Origin: Planctomycetota bacterium | GTDB taxonomy: Bacteria; Planctomycetota; JAJSAM01; JAKLKS01 | Assembly: GCA_023150535.1 (NCBI GenBank) | Contig: JAKLKS010000002.1 | Span: forward strand, 34,743-78,124 | Length of the DNA: 43,382 nt | Reading direction: 5' to 3' | In this document: piece by piece, positions 1 through 7,561 of the stretch | How positions within the stretch are numbered: position 1 is the stretch's first letter | Layout of the letters: every line of letters begins with the position of its first letter | Position numbers and translations under genes: made by a program | The notes under the pieces: generated by a model | Seen by the model: only the letters and a program-made list of their open reading frames with translations | Told to the model about the DNA's origin: nothing | The model's database searches: none

Positions 1-1298
1 GACGCGATTAGTCGGCTTCGATACTTGTTGATCAGTCCGAACGAGGCTCCTTCAAGCAACGCCATTCCTGCGAGCTTGCCCGCCCCCGGAATGCCTCCCA
101 GCTCGAACACGACCCCACCCACGCTCCACAGCCAACTGTCGGCCCCGTGCGGTTCAATCCTCCCGCTCATATCCGCCGCAATGCTCCTTCCCAGCTCTCG
201 AAGCGCGGCATCCGCTGCCTCCCTATTTCCGACTCTCAGTGCCTCGCGAAATGCGGCACGCGACTCCGAGGTTCGCTTTGCTTCCACCACACGTCTTACT
301 TCCTCCCAACTCAACAATCCGGGGTCTGCCTGCAGGCGGACAGTCAACTTCTCCCGAAGCGCCCTCCCGTAACCACTCTTGCTCACCGGAGACGTGAGGA
401 CGACATCTTCGGGCTCGAAGATGTGAATCCCCAGCGGGAGCGCATTAGGGAGCTTCGCCACCAACCCCGCACCAGGGCAGACGGTGTTCTGAGCAGCACA
501 GTTCCACGCTTCCACAACGAGCGTCCATGCCGCTCTGCCCGCGACCGGATCCGGATCTGCCAGCAGCGCCCTTCGCACGGACATCCGCCTGATGCGCTCG
601 GACGGATCTTCCACCGCCCTGTCGATGCGCATGAGCGCATCTTCAATCGCCTGCACTTCGGCGCCAGTCATGTACTTGCTCTTTGGAGCCCTCGCTAGAA
701 CATCGTAGTAAGTGTCATGGCCACGATCGCTTGACGGGGCCGCAGCCCTCGAGTCCGGCGAAAGGAAGTAGCGGACTGCCTCCACGAACCCGACCGAGAG
801 TTGCAGGTCTTCGTCCCCTGGTCGTTCCTCGATTGACGTCGCCAAGCGATCGAGATCGATGCCCTCTCCATCCGAGACTATTCGTTCGGCCAAGGAGAGA
901 ATCGCCCGCGGGTCCTTCATTGGAGAGGCGATCATCCCAGCCTTCAGCGCTCGATGCAGGCCTCCCGCCACGACGTTGAAGCGTGTGGCAGGAGAATCGC
1001 CGAAAGGACGGGATACGAGACGTAAGAAGTCCCGATGACTGCTAACGAACAACTGAAACCCTTGATTGGAGAACTGTCGCCAGAGAACCGGACCATCGAC
1101 GAGGTTTGAATCGCTCAGTGAGAACCCGATGCCCAGGAGCGCATAGAGCTTCATGAGCCTCTCGGCCTGTGCGTCCGGGGAAACGCGCGCATTCTGGGTA
1201 GACGAGAGCCAAAGGAGCCGATACTCACCGTCAAGCCAATGCGGGTAGACGAGCACACCAGAGCCCTCCGAGTGCCCCAACCGTCCTGACACACGCAT
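1..1298 (-). CDS. Hypothetical protein, 3' end cut by window edge
   Basis: The minus strand is open with no stop from the ATG at 1298 to the window edge, giving 432 codons. I do not recognise the family. The visible product is soluble-looking and mixed alpha/beta. Its last visible part, coded near positions 60-150, is glycine-rich and hydrophobic (GGVVFELGGIPGAGKLAG), which could be a membrane-inserting or pore-like segment. The start is uncertain. No good ribosome site precedes 1298, and the same frame stays open to a TTG at 1388. That longer version would add an N-terminal C-R-M-C-R peptide resembling the peptide upstream of the nuclease gene at 2203-3126. It diverges from the JAMM gene at 1517. 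Codon use is less GC-biased than beyond 19 kb, as in the rest of the island. Confidence 0.6.
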   Translation of the reverse strand, partial: MRVSGRLGHSEGSGVLVYPHWLDGEYRLLWLSSTQNARVSPDAQAERLMKLYALLGIGFSLSDSNLVDGPVLWRQFSNQGFQLFVSSHRDFLRLVSRPFGDSPATRFNVVAGGLHRALKAGMIASPMKDPRAILSLAERIVSDGEGIDLDRLATSIEERPGDEDLQLSVGFVEAVRYFLSPDSRAAAPSSDRGHDTYYDVLARAPKSKYMTGAEVQAIEDALMRIDRAVEDPSERIRRMSVRRALLADPDPVAGRAAWTLVVEAWNCAAQNTVCPGAGLVAKLPNALPLGIHIFEPEDVVLTSPVSKSGYGRALREKLTVRLQADPGLLSWEEVRRVVEAKRTSESRAAFREALRVGNREAADAALRELGRSIAADMSGRIEPHGADSWLWSVGGVVFELGGIPGAGKLAGMALLEGASFGLINKYRSRLIA

Positions 1299-1353
1299 GA
1301 TAGGGCAAGACTGCTTGCTCGTCACCTCCCTTGTTCCGGTGGCGCAAGCAACT

Positions 1354-1371
1354 CGGCACATGCGGCACGGC
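1354..1371 (+). promoter_or_regulatory. Direct-repeat element A (CGGCAC-ATG-CGGCAC-GGC)
   Basis: Two copies of CGGCAC lie 9 bp apart, followed by GGC, in the gap between divergent genes starting at 1298 (minus) and 1517 (plus). The same architecture occurs at 3158, 13637 and 16125, each time between divergent genes. It could be an operator. The opposite strand also reads C-R-M-C-R in frame with the leftward gene, so a coding explanation is not excluded here. Confidence 0.4.
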
Positions 1372-1516
1372 AGAGGGCCTCTGCTCAAGTACCCTTTCGC
1401 CGACGAGAGACCACGCCCGCAGTCTCACGAGAGGAGATCCTCCGCCGGTACTTCCCTTCCCTAGCCGCATCGCTGCCCAGACCGCTGCCGAAGCGTCGTC
1501 GAAGGCGGAAGCCCGC

Positions 1517-2188
1517 ATGAACCGCCACGAGATCCGCATAAAGCGCCGCCTGCACCGGGCCATGGTCCGGGACGTCCTGCACTACGGCATCGTGTGCCTG
1601 CCCGAGAGCGACATCGGGGTCGAGCGGTTCTACGTCGCCCGCGGGCCTCCTAGCGGGCCCTTGACCGAGTACGAGCCAGCCACGCTCTCCGCGACACCCC
1701 GCTCGGCGCTGGTGGACTACGGCCACGCGGTGGACTACCTCCGCGCCGCCGACGGGCCCGTACTCGCGGTACACAACCACCCCGAGGGGAGGCCGTTCCC
1801 GGCCCCTGCGGACCTTCGTTTGCTCCGCATCCTCTCCGAGGACGCCAAGCGGCCGGTCCCCGGGTTCATCCTCGGGTACACCGGCTCGTTCGTCCGGGCC
1901 GCACGGCGCATCCTGGCCGCCACCGGTGACGACCGCCTCACTCCCGAGGAGAAGGAAGCCGAGGCGTCAAGCGTCTACCGGGAACTCCTCCACTTCGCAG
2001 CGGTCCCGGCGAAGAAGTGGCCCGAACGCGCGTACTGGCCCGTGCAGCCGAAGGTCGGGAGGACGCGGGTCGTGGAGGCGGTGCTGGACGTCTACCGGAC
2101 CCGTCCCGAAGACTTCGGCCGGGCGTTTCAACTCGACGACGAGGCCGAGGACGGGTGGGACCTCAGAGCGTGGCGGCTCGTGCGGTAG
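1517..2188 (+). CDS. JAMM/RadC-like metalloprotein (JAB domain)
   Basis: The 223-residue product carries the JAMM zinc signature of the RadC/JAB family: H86-N-H88-P, then P97 and D99, with the same spacing as the HNHP...PS..D motif of true RadC. RadC-type JAB proteins are common in mobile elements, and their activity is poorly defined. RadC's N-terminal helix-hairpin-helix region is missing, so this is a JAB domain with a private C-terminal extension of about 100 residues. The last 23 residues (ending ...DLRAWRLVR) closely match a stretch coded just after the stop of the gene at 3217-3843. I chose ATG 1517 because an in-frame TTG at 1331 would add low-complexity sequence and run across the direct repeat at 1354. 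The ribosome site is weak. It is separated by 14 nt from the convergent nuclease-like gene. Confidence 0.7.
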   Translation: MNRHEIRIKRRLHRAMVRDVLHYGIVCLPESDIGVERFYVARGPPSGPLTEYEPATLSATPRSALVDYGHAVDYLRAADGPVLAVHNHPEGRPFPAPADLRLLRILSEDAKRPVPGFILGYTGSFVRAARRILAATGDDRLTPEEKEAEASSVYRELLHFAAVPAKKWPERAYWPVQPKVGRTRVVEAVLDVYRTRPEDFGRAFQLDDEAEDGWDLRAWRLVR

Positions 2189-2202
2189 TAGGGACGCCGC
2201 CC

Positions 2203-3126
2203 TCAACAGCCCCAAATTGAGGACTGCAGGAAGTCATCGATCCCGTCGGGGCCGACGACGGCGATCGCGCGAGCGAACTCCCTGTCAAGATGCGGCGCAA
2301 GGCCTTCTTGCCATCGAGGTGAGCCTGACGGAGCGAAGTACCTCTTCACGCTGTGCCGAAGGCTGGGAGAGGGGTGATACTGGTACCAAAGCCACTTCCG
2401 GCAACGTACATGCGCCTCGCTCACTGACACCCGCCCCGTGCTCAATTCGGCCTCGGCGAGGTCAGTCTCGGTCGCCCAGAGTTCGGCGGTCGTGAACACC
2501 ACCGGCACGAGGGTGATGTCACGGTGAATCGGGAGGACCTCGGGATCCTGCGCGATGCCCTCGATCAGGCCGTTCAACCCGCGCATGACCTGAGTCGCAG
2601 CGTCCTCGACCGCTCCGCTTCGCGTCCCCGTCCCGTCCCCCTTCTCCTCGGTCCGCGCCTCCATCGCCACGTGGTAGATGTCGTCCGAGGAGTGAAGCGT
2701 TCGGAAGCCCGCGCAGATCCCCCTGTGATGCGCCCCCGTGTCGAACCGCTGGAGGGTCTCGACGAGGATCGCCTTCGGGTCGCCGTTCCTTCTAACGAGG
2801 GGCGCACGGGCGAAGAGCCACCTTCCGACCGCCGGGTCGACCCGCTTGCACTCGGCGACCAGGTACTTGATGAACCCACCGACGGCATCGCTCCAAACTC
2901 CGAAGACGATGTCGATTCGCGTCTGGGCCCCGCTGACCTCTACGGGGTACTCGCTCACCTGGTGCATCCAAGGGGACTTCTGCTTCCACAGGGTCTCCGC
3001 GCGGCGAAGGACGGCCTGCTGGAAGGGATGTCCACTACGGTTCAGATGGTGCTCGAACAGCTTCGCGATGTGGGGAGGCGACCCTCCGTCCGGCTCGTCC
3101 GCGGGCTTTTCCTGCTTCGGGCTCAT
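2203..3126 (-). CDS. PD-(D/E)XK-like nuclease candidate
   Basis: This 307-residue protein is not from a family I can name. Its N-terminal half has the order expected of a restriction-endonuclease-like core: an acidic residue in a hydrophobic strand (R-I-D72-I-V-F) followed by a strand ending E92-C-K94. The second half is alpha/beta with no motif that I recognise. Nuclease assignment is inference from that E-x-K pattern and from the defence and mobile-element setting. The start is ambiguous. ATG 3126 has no ribosome site; ATG 3156 and ATG 3192 lie upstream in frame, and the longest form would begin with a P-C-R-V-C-R peptide read across direct repeat B. It is divergent from the gene at 3217. 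Confidence 0.6.
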   Translation of the reverse strand: MSPKQEKPADEPDGGSPPHIAKLFEHHLNRSGHPFQQAVLRRAETLWKQKSPWMHQVSEYPVEVSGAQTRIDIVFGVWSDAVGGFIKYLVAECKRVDPAVGRWLFARAPLVRRNGDPKAILVETLQRFDTGAHHRGICAGFRTLHSSDDIYHVAMEARTEEKGDGTGTRSGAVEDAATQVMRGLNGLIEGIAQDPEVLPIHRDITLVPVVFTTAELWATETDLAEAELSTGRVSVSEAHVRCRKWLWYQYHPSPSLRHSVKRYFAPSGSPRWQEGLAPHLDREFARAIAVVGPDGIDDFLQSSIWGC

Positions 3127-3157
3127 GGGACCGAAAGCGTACCACCCAAGCGCCATC

Positions 3158-3175
3158 CGGCACACCCGGCACGGC
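3158..3175 (+). promoter_or_regulatory. Direct-repeat element B (CGGCAC-ACC-CGGCAC-GGC)
   Basis: This has the same two-copy CGGCAC, 9-bp period architecture as element A, and lies between divergent starts at 3126 and 3217. Elements A and B differ only in the 3-nt spacer. If the leftward gene begins at 3192, the element is coding on the minus strand as C-R-V-C-R. Confidence 0.4.
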
Positions 3176-3216
3176 GCAGGGTTGGGCTTCATGTGCCCCA
3201 AACGCGGTGACTGTGC

Positions 3217-3843
3217 ATGCCGCTCCTCGCCCTCGGCCACCCGGACGGGAACGGCATCGGCGGGTATGGCATCTCCCACCCCGACCGACTCGCGACCATC
3301 GACGGCCTGTACTTCCTGGACCACCCCCGCCGGGCCCCGCGGGACTACCTGGACGCGCTCGGGTCGATGTTCGGGGAGTTCCTCATCGTGGAGAACAACC
3401 GGACCCAGGAGCGCGGGCTCGTAGCGCGCATGGAGGTCCCGGCCGGGTCGCGGCAGTACCTCCGGCCCCACCAGGCCGCAGGCGGCTGGCCCACCGAGCC
3501 GAAGCTGGCGGGCATCCTCGGCGATGGACCGGAGGTCGTGCTCCGGGTCCAGTGGGTCCCGGGCAACGAGGCCTGGGGCGTCGCGAAGCATGGCCGCACG
3601 AGCGGTACGATGGTGGACCGGGTCGCCCTTGGTGCCGCACTCAGCCGGTACCCGGAGGCCGGGAAGTTCCTGCGGGACTTCTTCTGGACGGCAGCGCCCC
3701 GGGACTGCGAAGAGAACCGGCGCCTCTATGGGGAGCGGCTCGGCGCTCTCGCGCGAACCGACCGGTACATGCGCGACAACCGAGGCGGGCTGCTCGCTGC
3801 GTTCGAGGAGGTTCTGAACCCGCTCGGCGAGCCACCGAGGTGA
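3217..3843 (+). CDS. Hypothetical protein with conserved tail beyond an in-frame TGA
   Basis: The ORF runs 208 codons from ATG 3217; an upstream in-frame TGA at 3208-3210 limits the start. I do not recognise the fold. It is rich in aromatic and charged residues, with no signal peptide or membrane segment. The reading frame stops at TGA 3841-3843, yet the same frame then continues for 25 more codons to a TGA at 3919-3921. That continuation closely resembles the C-terminus of the JAMM protein at 1517-2188 (D-L-D-G-E-A-D-E... ending FRAWRLVT). The annotated product may therefore be truncated by a nonsense change, a sequencing error, or a recoded TGA. The rest of the protein shows no clear similarity to the JAMM protein. 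Confidence 0.55.
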   Translation: MPLLALGHPDGNGIGGYGISHPDRLATIDGLYFLDHPRRAPRDYLDALGSMFGEFLIVENNRTQERGLVARMEVPAGSRQYLRPHQAAGGWPTEPKLAGILGDGPEVVLRVQWVPGNEAWGVAKHGRTSGTMVDRVALGAALSRYPEAGKFLRDFFWTAAPRDCEENRRLYGERLGALARTDRYMRDNRGGLLAAFEEVLNPLGEPPR

Positions 3844-3921
3844 CTCCCCTGCCGGGCGTTTGATCTCGACGGCGAGGCCGACGAGCGGTGGGATTTCAGA
3901 GCGTGGCGGCTAGTCACGTGA
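3844..3921 (+). pseudogene. In-frame C-terminal tail homologous to end of JAMM gene
   Basis: These 25 codons plus a stop follow the TGA at 3841-3843 in the same frame. The stretch R-A-F-D-L-D-G-E-A-D-E-R-W-D-F then R-A-W-R-L-V-T matches the JAMM protein's R-A-F-Q-L-D-D-E-A-E-D-G-W-D-L then R-A-W-R-L-V-R. The match is visible at the DNA level too (CGGGCGTTT, GAGGCCGA and AGAGCGTGGCGGCT shared). It is either a tail cut off by a nonsense codon or the scar of a lost JAMM-like copy. Confidence 0.6.
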
Positions 3922-3977
3922 CTCTCCCGAACTCTGCCCCATGTGCGTTCGCGATGTCGACGTACTTCGAACTTAAG

Positions 3978-5117
3978 TCAGAATTCACCGAGCGGTCGGT
4001 GTGCCTTGCTCCGAGTCTCAGCTTCCATGCGAACCTCCCTGATGATCGGCAATAGCCCTTCTTCTGCAAAGTACCTAGGATCCCCTCTGAGTTCTGGCCT
4101 CCTCCAGTGCTGCCCCATCGACGCCACCAACGGCCTGAATCCCTGCAGGATGTCCACCACATCGCCTCGACCTGGCAACGCGGACAGCGGTTGTAGTGGT
4201 CCGGCGGCGATCCACTCCTTCTTAACGAAGTGTGGTCGAAGGGCTGACTCGCTCCCTCCGAAGCGGGCGCGCACGAGCAGGTCCTCGACCTCGTCGTCGT
4301 CACAGTCGCCCAGGAGTTCGCTCCTCCACGGAGCACGTCGGATGACATCCACGACGACCCATAGCCTTGCGTAGGTGTGGCTCGTGCATGGCCCTCGACC
4401 GAACAAAGGATCCCGAGCCTGCTCGAAGAGGACGCGCACATGGCCACGCGCGTACCCCATCGCATCTGCGTCCCCCTCTCCGATGCGATAGCACTCCGCA
4501 ATCAGGGCGCCAGTCGCCTCACGAAGCACCCGATCGAGATTGCGCTCCGGGTGGACCGGTGGATCCTGAGCCCTCTTCAGCTCCAATGCATCGCGAACAC
4601 CGCTCGTGCCGAGTCGCGATCGACTTGCTCTCTCCTCTGAAGGAACCTGTGACTGCGCTCTCACGAAGTCCAGAAGTTGGATGCACTCCTCGGTCGCCTT
4701 GTAGTACTCGAAGGCTCTCACGGCGAGGTACGCGTACTGGGCGAGTTTTCGCAGGGACTCCCACTGCGCCAATGGATCGTATTTGAAGCGCTCGTACAGC
4801 GAGTACAGGCAGAGTTTCAGCGCCACATCTTGGCGAACCTTGTTGAAAGTCCAGTAGTCGTGAGCCCTCAGCACGAGATCTCCATCTCGCAGCGCAATCC
4901 ACTTCCCCGCCTCGCGATGCGGCGGATTGCAGTTGGCGCACAAGGGGAGGAAGTTCCAAAAGGTCGTGGGCCCCTCATCCGAATCGGCGTGGATGTGCGC
5001 TCTATGTGTCGGTGTCCAGTGGTCGGTCACGAAGTCGAGAGCACACTGCTGGCCGGTGGAAATGAGAGCCATGTTCCCCGGTGGCGGCACTGCCTGGTTC
5101 TGCTTGCCCGTGGTCAA
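3978..5117 (-). CDS. HNH-type endonuclease-like protein
   Basis: The 379-residue product begins with an HNH-like module. D-H-W near residue 32 is followed about 25 residues later by N-F-L-P-L-C-A-N-C-N and then H, the order of the HNH signature with the second cysteine pair (CxxC) intact. An upstream cysteine is present but the usual first CxxC pair is incomplete. The remaining 300 residues are helical and unassigned. HNH enzymes cut DNA using a single metal ion; the target here is unknown. The start is TTG 5117, supported by a GGGAGG ribosome site 8 nt upstream. The gene lies 87 nt downstream of the NUC1-type gene on the same strand, so the two may be co-transcribed. Confidence 0.65.
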   Translation of the reverse strand: MTTGKQNQAVPPPGNMALISTGQQCALDFVTDHWTPTHRAHIHADSDEGPTTFWNFLPLCANCNPPHREAGKWIALRDGDLVLRAHDYWTFNKVRQDVALKLCLYSLYERFKYDPLAQWESLRKLAQYAYLAVRAFEYYKATEECIQLLDFVRAQSQVPSEERASRSRLGTSGVRDALELKRAQDPPVHPERNLDRVLREATGALIAECYRIGEGDADAMGYARGHVRVLFEQARDPLFGRGPCTSHTYARLWVVVDVIRRAPWRSELLGDCDDDEVEDLLVRARFGGSESALRPHFVKKEWIAAGPLQPLSALPGRGDVVDILQGFRPLVASMGQHWRRPELRGDPRYFAEEGLLPIIREVRMEAETRSKAHRPLGEF

Positions 5118-5204
5118 CTATCAAACCTCCCTCACCGAACGCGTCCTGAAGCCGCGAATCATCGCCTCAAACACCGATCGAGTCAAGCACTTGGAGGCCC
5201 AGAC

Positions 5205-6083
5205 CTAGTTCCACAACACGGATGCCTCCCGCTCCAACCGCTCCTCTTCCGTGACGTCGAGCAACGGCATGAAGTCAAGCCCCGTGCGTTCCTCGACCCA
5301 GTCGATGGACCGAATGAAGACGCTCCAGTCGGCGGCCTCGGCGCTCTCGTGCTTCCGGTTCTCCAGGACGAAGGCCTGCGCCGCCCATCGGCCCGCATCG
5401 TCCTTGGCGGCCACGATCTTGTAGAAGTGCGTCGGCACGCGGACCTGGTTGGCCCCGATGGTCCCCGCCGGGGCGGCCGGGTCGAAGATGGGGCCCGTGA
5501 CGACGTAGGCGAGGCCGCGGCGCTCCGCGATGCCGCGGACGAAGTCCTCGAGCTGGGCCCAGATGTGGCGGTTGAAGCCGATGCCGACCTGCGGGGCCAT
5601 GTTCGAGAGGTAGTGGGTCTCGTCCATGAGCTGCTGCGTGCGCTTGTGGTCCGCGGCCGGTGCCATGTGCCCGCGGTCGTAGCCGGAGCCCTCGTAGTCG
5701 GACAGCTCGGCGCGGCGGCCCTTCGCTAACTCGGGGTCCGGGAGGAACCGGCTCCGGTCGCGGTCGCCCGGGCCGACGAGCTGCTCCGCGGGGATGCCCT
5801 CGCAGACCCATAGCGGGACCTTGACCGCGGCGTCGTGGGCCAAGGCGTAGCCCTCCCGGGCGATGAGGTCGACGTCCGTGCCCTGGAGACCCACCGGAGG
5901 GCCCATGAAGCAGTTCTTCTCCACCCACGGGGCGGCGGAGGCCGGGAACGGGGGAAGGACGACCGTCGGGGCGGCAGCCTCGCCGCCTGTCGGAGGCGCA
6001 ACCGGTCCGATCGGACTCGGGGTCGAGGTGCAGCCCAGGACGGCGACGACCAGCAACAGGGCAAGCGGCAGGCGGGTGCGCAT
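5205..6083 (-). CDS. DNA/RNA non-specific endonuclease (NUC1 family), lipoprotein
   Basis: The 292-residue protein begins with a lipoprotein signal: a short basic start, a hydrophobic run, and lipobox L-G-C18, so it is likely anchored outside the cytoplasm. The catalytic DRGH motif is at residues 136-139 (G-Y-D-R-G-H-M-A-P), with the metal-binding asparagine at N171 (F-N-R-H-I-W-A-Q-L-E) and a glutamate at E179. This is the standard beta-beta-alpha-metal layout of the Serratia nuclease/NucA family, which degrades DNA and RNA without sequence preference. I chose ATG 6083 for its GGAGGAGAA ribosome site 6 nt upstream and the signal peptide. It heads a two-gene minus-strand unit with the HNH protein. 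It probably acts on extracellular or incoming nucleic acid. No inhibitor gene is visible. Confidence 0.9.
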   Translation of the reverse strand: MRTRLPLALLLVVAVLGCTSTPSPIGPVAPPTGGEAAAPTVVLPPFPASAAPWVEKNCFMGPPVGLQGTDVDLIAREGYALAHDAAVKVPLWVCEGIPAEQLVGPGDRDRSRFLPDPELAKGRRAELSDYEGSGYDRGHMAPAADHKRTQQLMDETHYLSNMAPQVGIGFNRHIWAQLEDFVRGIAERRGLAYVVTGPIFDPAAPAGTIGANQVRVPTHFYKIVAAKDDAGRWAAQAFVLENRKHESAEAADWSVFIRSIDWVEERTGLDFMPLLDVTEEERLEREASVLWN

Positions 6084-6488
6084 GGCTTCTCCTCCGGGGG
6101 CCGGGCCGGATTCTCCCAGATTCCCCGACAGATTCGGGCCCCTTCGGCGTTCTCTTGGCATGGAGGCACAAGAACGCTTCTCTCCCTGGCCCGCACGGCG
6201 GTGCCCGCGGGTCCTGCTCCTCGGGCTGCCACCGTGCCCGGGGTGGCTCCCATGGCCGCGCGAGGTGGCCGATGTGGCTGAGTGGCAGGAGGCTCTGGGG
6301 CACGGGTTCGACGGGAGGAGCTGCCGTGGAGCCTGGGCCTCGTCCCGGATGGAGGTTCAGCCGGGCAGGCGCTCTCCACCGAGGTTCTCCACCGCTGTCG
6401 GGGGGCGGGGGTAGTCTTCAAGTTGCGACGGCCGTATCTGGCGTCCCCGGTAGCGGTTGTGACTTCTCCAAGGTAGGCAACGGAGTCC
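6084..6488 (+). other. 405-nt non-coding gap between divergent genes
   Basis: I find no convincing gene between the NUC1 lipoprotein (minus) and the restriction-modification operon (plus). It must hold promoters for both, but no clear -35/-10 pair stands out. A weak variant of the island's direct repeat (TGGCAT then AGGCAC, spacing 2 instead of 3) is at about 6156-6169. The stretch near 6272-6325 has tRNA-like fragments but no acceptor pairing. Confidence 0.5.
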
Positions 6489-7547
6489 ATGGCAAACAGC
6501 AAGGGCCACAAGGCGCTCGACCTCACTTCTGCAGGCCGAGATGCCCCGGGAGTCCGGTTCATCGACCTCTTCGCCGGGATTGGGGGCATCCGCCTCGGAT
6601 TCGAGCGCGCGGCGGCTGCTGTTGGCCTATCGACTGACTGCGTGTTCTCCTCCGAGTGGGATCGGTTCAGCCAAGTGACATACCGCGAGAACTTCGGCGA
6701 GGAACCGGCGGGCGACATCACGCAGGTTGAGGCAGATTCGATCCCGAAGCACGATGTTCTTCTGGCCGGGTTCCCTTGCCAGCCCTTCTCGATTGCGGGG
6801 GTGTCGAAGAAGAACGCGCTCGGCCGTCCTCATGGCTTCAAGTGCAAGGAGCAGGGCAACCTCTTCTTCGAGATCGCGCGGATCCTCGAGGACCGTGGCC
6901 CCCCCGCCTTCATGCTCGAGAACGTCAAGCATCTCCGCAGGCATGACGGCGGCCGGACTTACCAGGTCATCATGGACACGCTGACCGAGGAGCTCGGCTA
7001 CACGGTCAAGGACATGGTCTACGACGCGCGCGAAGTCGTCCCGCAGCACCGGGAGAGGATCTTCATCATCGGCTTCCTCGATCCCGTGCTCGCTTCCCGT
7101 TTCCGCTTCCCAGATCTCCACGGTCCCCAGCCCACGCTGGGGAGCATCATGGACGAGGATGTAGAGGCCAAGTACACGCTGACGAGCCACCTGTGGAACT
7201 ACCTCAAGGCGTACAAGGCGAAGCACCAGAGCAGCGGGAACGGCTTCGGGTACGGGCTCTTCGGCCCCGACGATGTTGCCAGGACACTGAGCGCCAGGTA
7301 CTACAAGGACGGCTCGGAGATCCTCATCCGTCGGAGGGGCAGGAACCCACGCCGGCTCACTCCCCGAGAATGCGCAAGGCTCATGGGGTTCCCAGACTCG
7401 TTCCGCATCGTCGTTTCGGACACGCAGGCCTATCGGCAGTTCGGGAACTCGGTCGTGGTGCCCGTCGTGGAACATGTCGCCACGGCGCTGCTTCAGACGC
7501 TCGCCGAGGCGAACCTCGCGGCGCCGGTCGCGGTTGCCGCGACGTAA
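6489..7547 (+). CDS. C5-cytosine DNA methyltransferase (Dcm family), first of two
   Basis: The 352-residue enzyme transfers a methyl group from S-adenosylmethionine to carbon 5 of cytosine. Motif I is F-I-D-L-F-A-G-I-G-G near residue 23. Motif IV with the catalytic cysteine is F-P-C-Q-P-F-S near 96-102. Motif VI (M-L-E-N-V), motif VIII (Q-H-R-E-R-I-F-I-I-G) and motif X (G-N-S-V-V-V-P-V-V near the C-terminus) are all present, so it should be active. The stretch between motifs VIII and IX, which sets target choice, is short. It opens an operon with a Mig-type glycosylase, an EcoRII/PspGI-type endonuclease, Vsr, a second methyltransferase and a MORC-like ATPase. By association it should methylate the site cut by that endonuclease. 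ATG 6489 has only a weak GGAG 4 nt upstream. Confidence 0.93.
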   Translation: MANSKGHKALDLTSAGRDAPGVRFIDLFAGIGGIRLGFERAAAAVGLSTDCVFSSEWDRFSQVTYRENFGEEPAGDITQVEADSIPKHDVLLAGFPCQPFSIAGVSKKNALGRPHGFKCKEQGNLFFEIARILEDRGPPAFMLENVKHLRRHDGGRTYQVIMDTLTEELGYTVKDMVYDAREVVPQHRERIFIIGFLDPVLASRFRFPDLHGPQPTLGSIMDEDVEAKYTLTSHLWNYLKAYKAKHQSSGNGFGYGLFGPDDVARTLSARYYKDGSEILIRRRGRNPRRLTPRECARLMGFPDSFRIVVSDTQAYRQFGNSVVVPVVEHVATALLQTLAEANLAAPVAVAAT

Positions 7548-7561
7548 CTGTCGGAGGACCA

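Noticed and set aside
4677-5729. 350-codon plus-strand frame over the HNH and NUC1 genes
   Set aside because: It is antisense to two genes with clear catalytic motifs and has no recognisable protein features.
6272-6325. tRNA-like fragment (GTGGCTGAGTGGC ... GGGTTCGACGG)
   Set aside because: The pieces resemble D- and T-arms, but there is no pairing acceptor stem, no proper anticodon arm and no CCA, so this is most likely chance.
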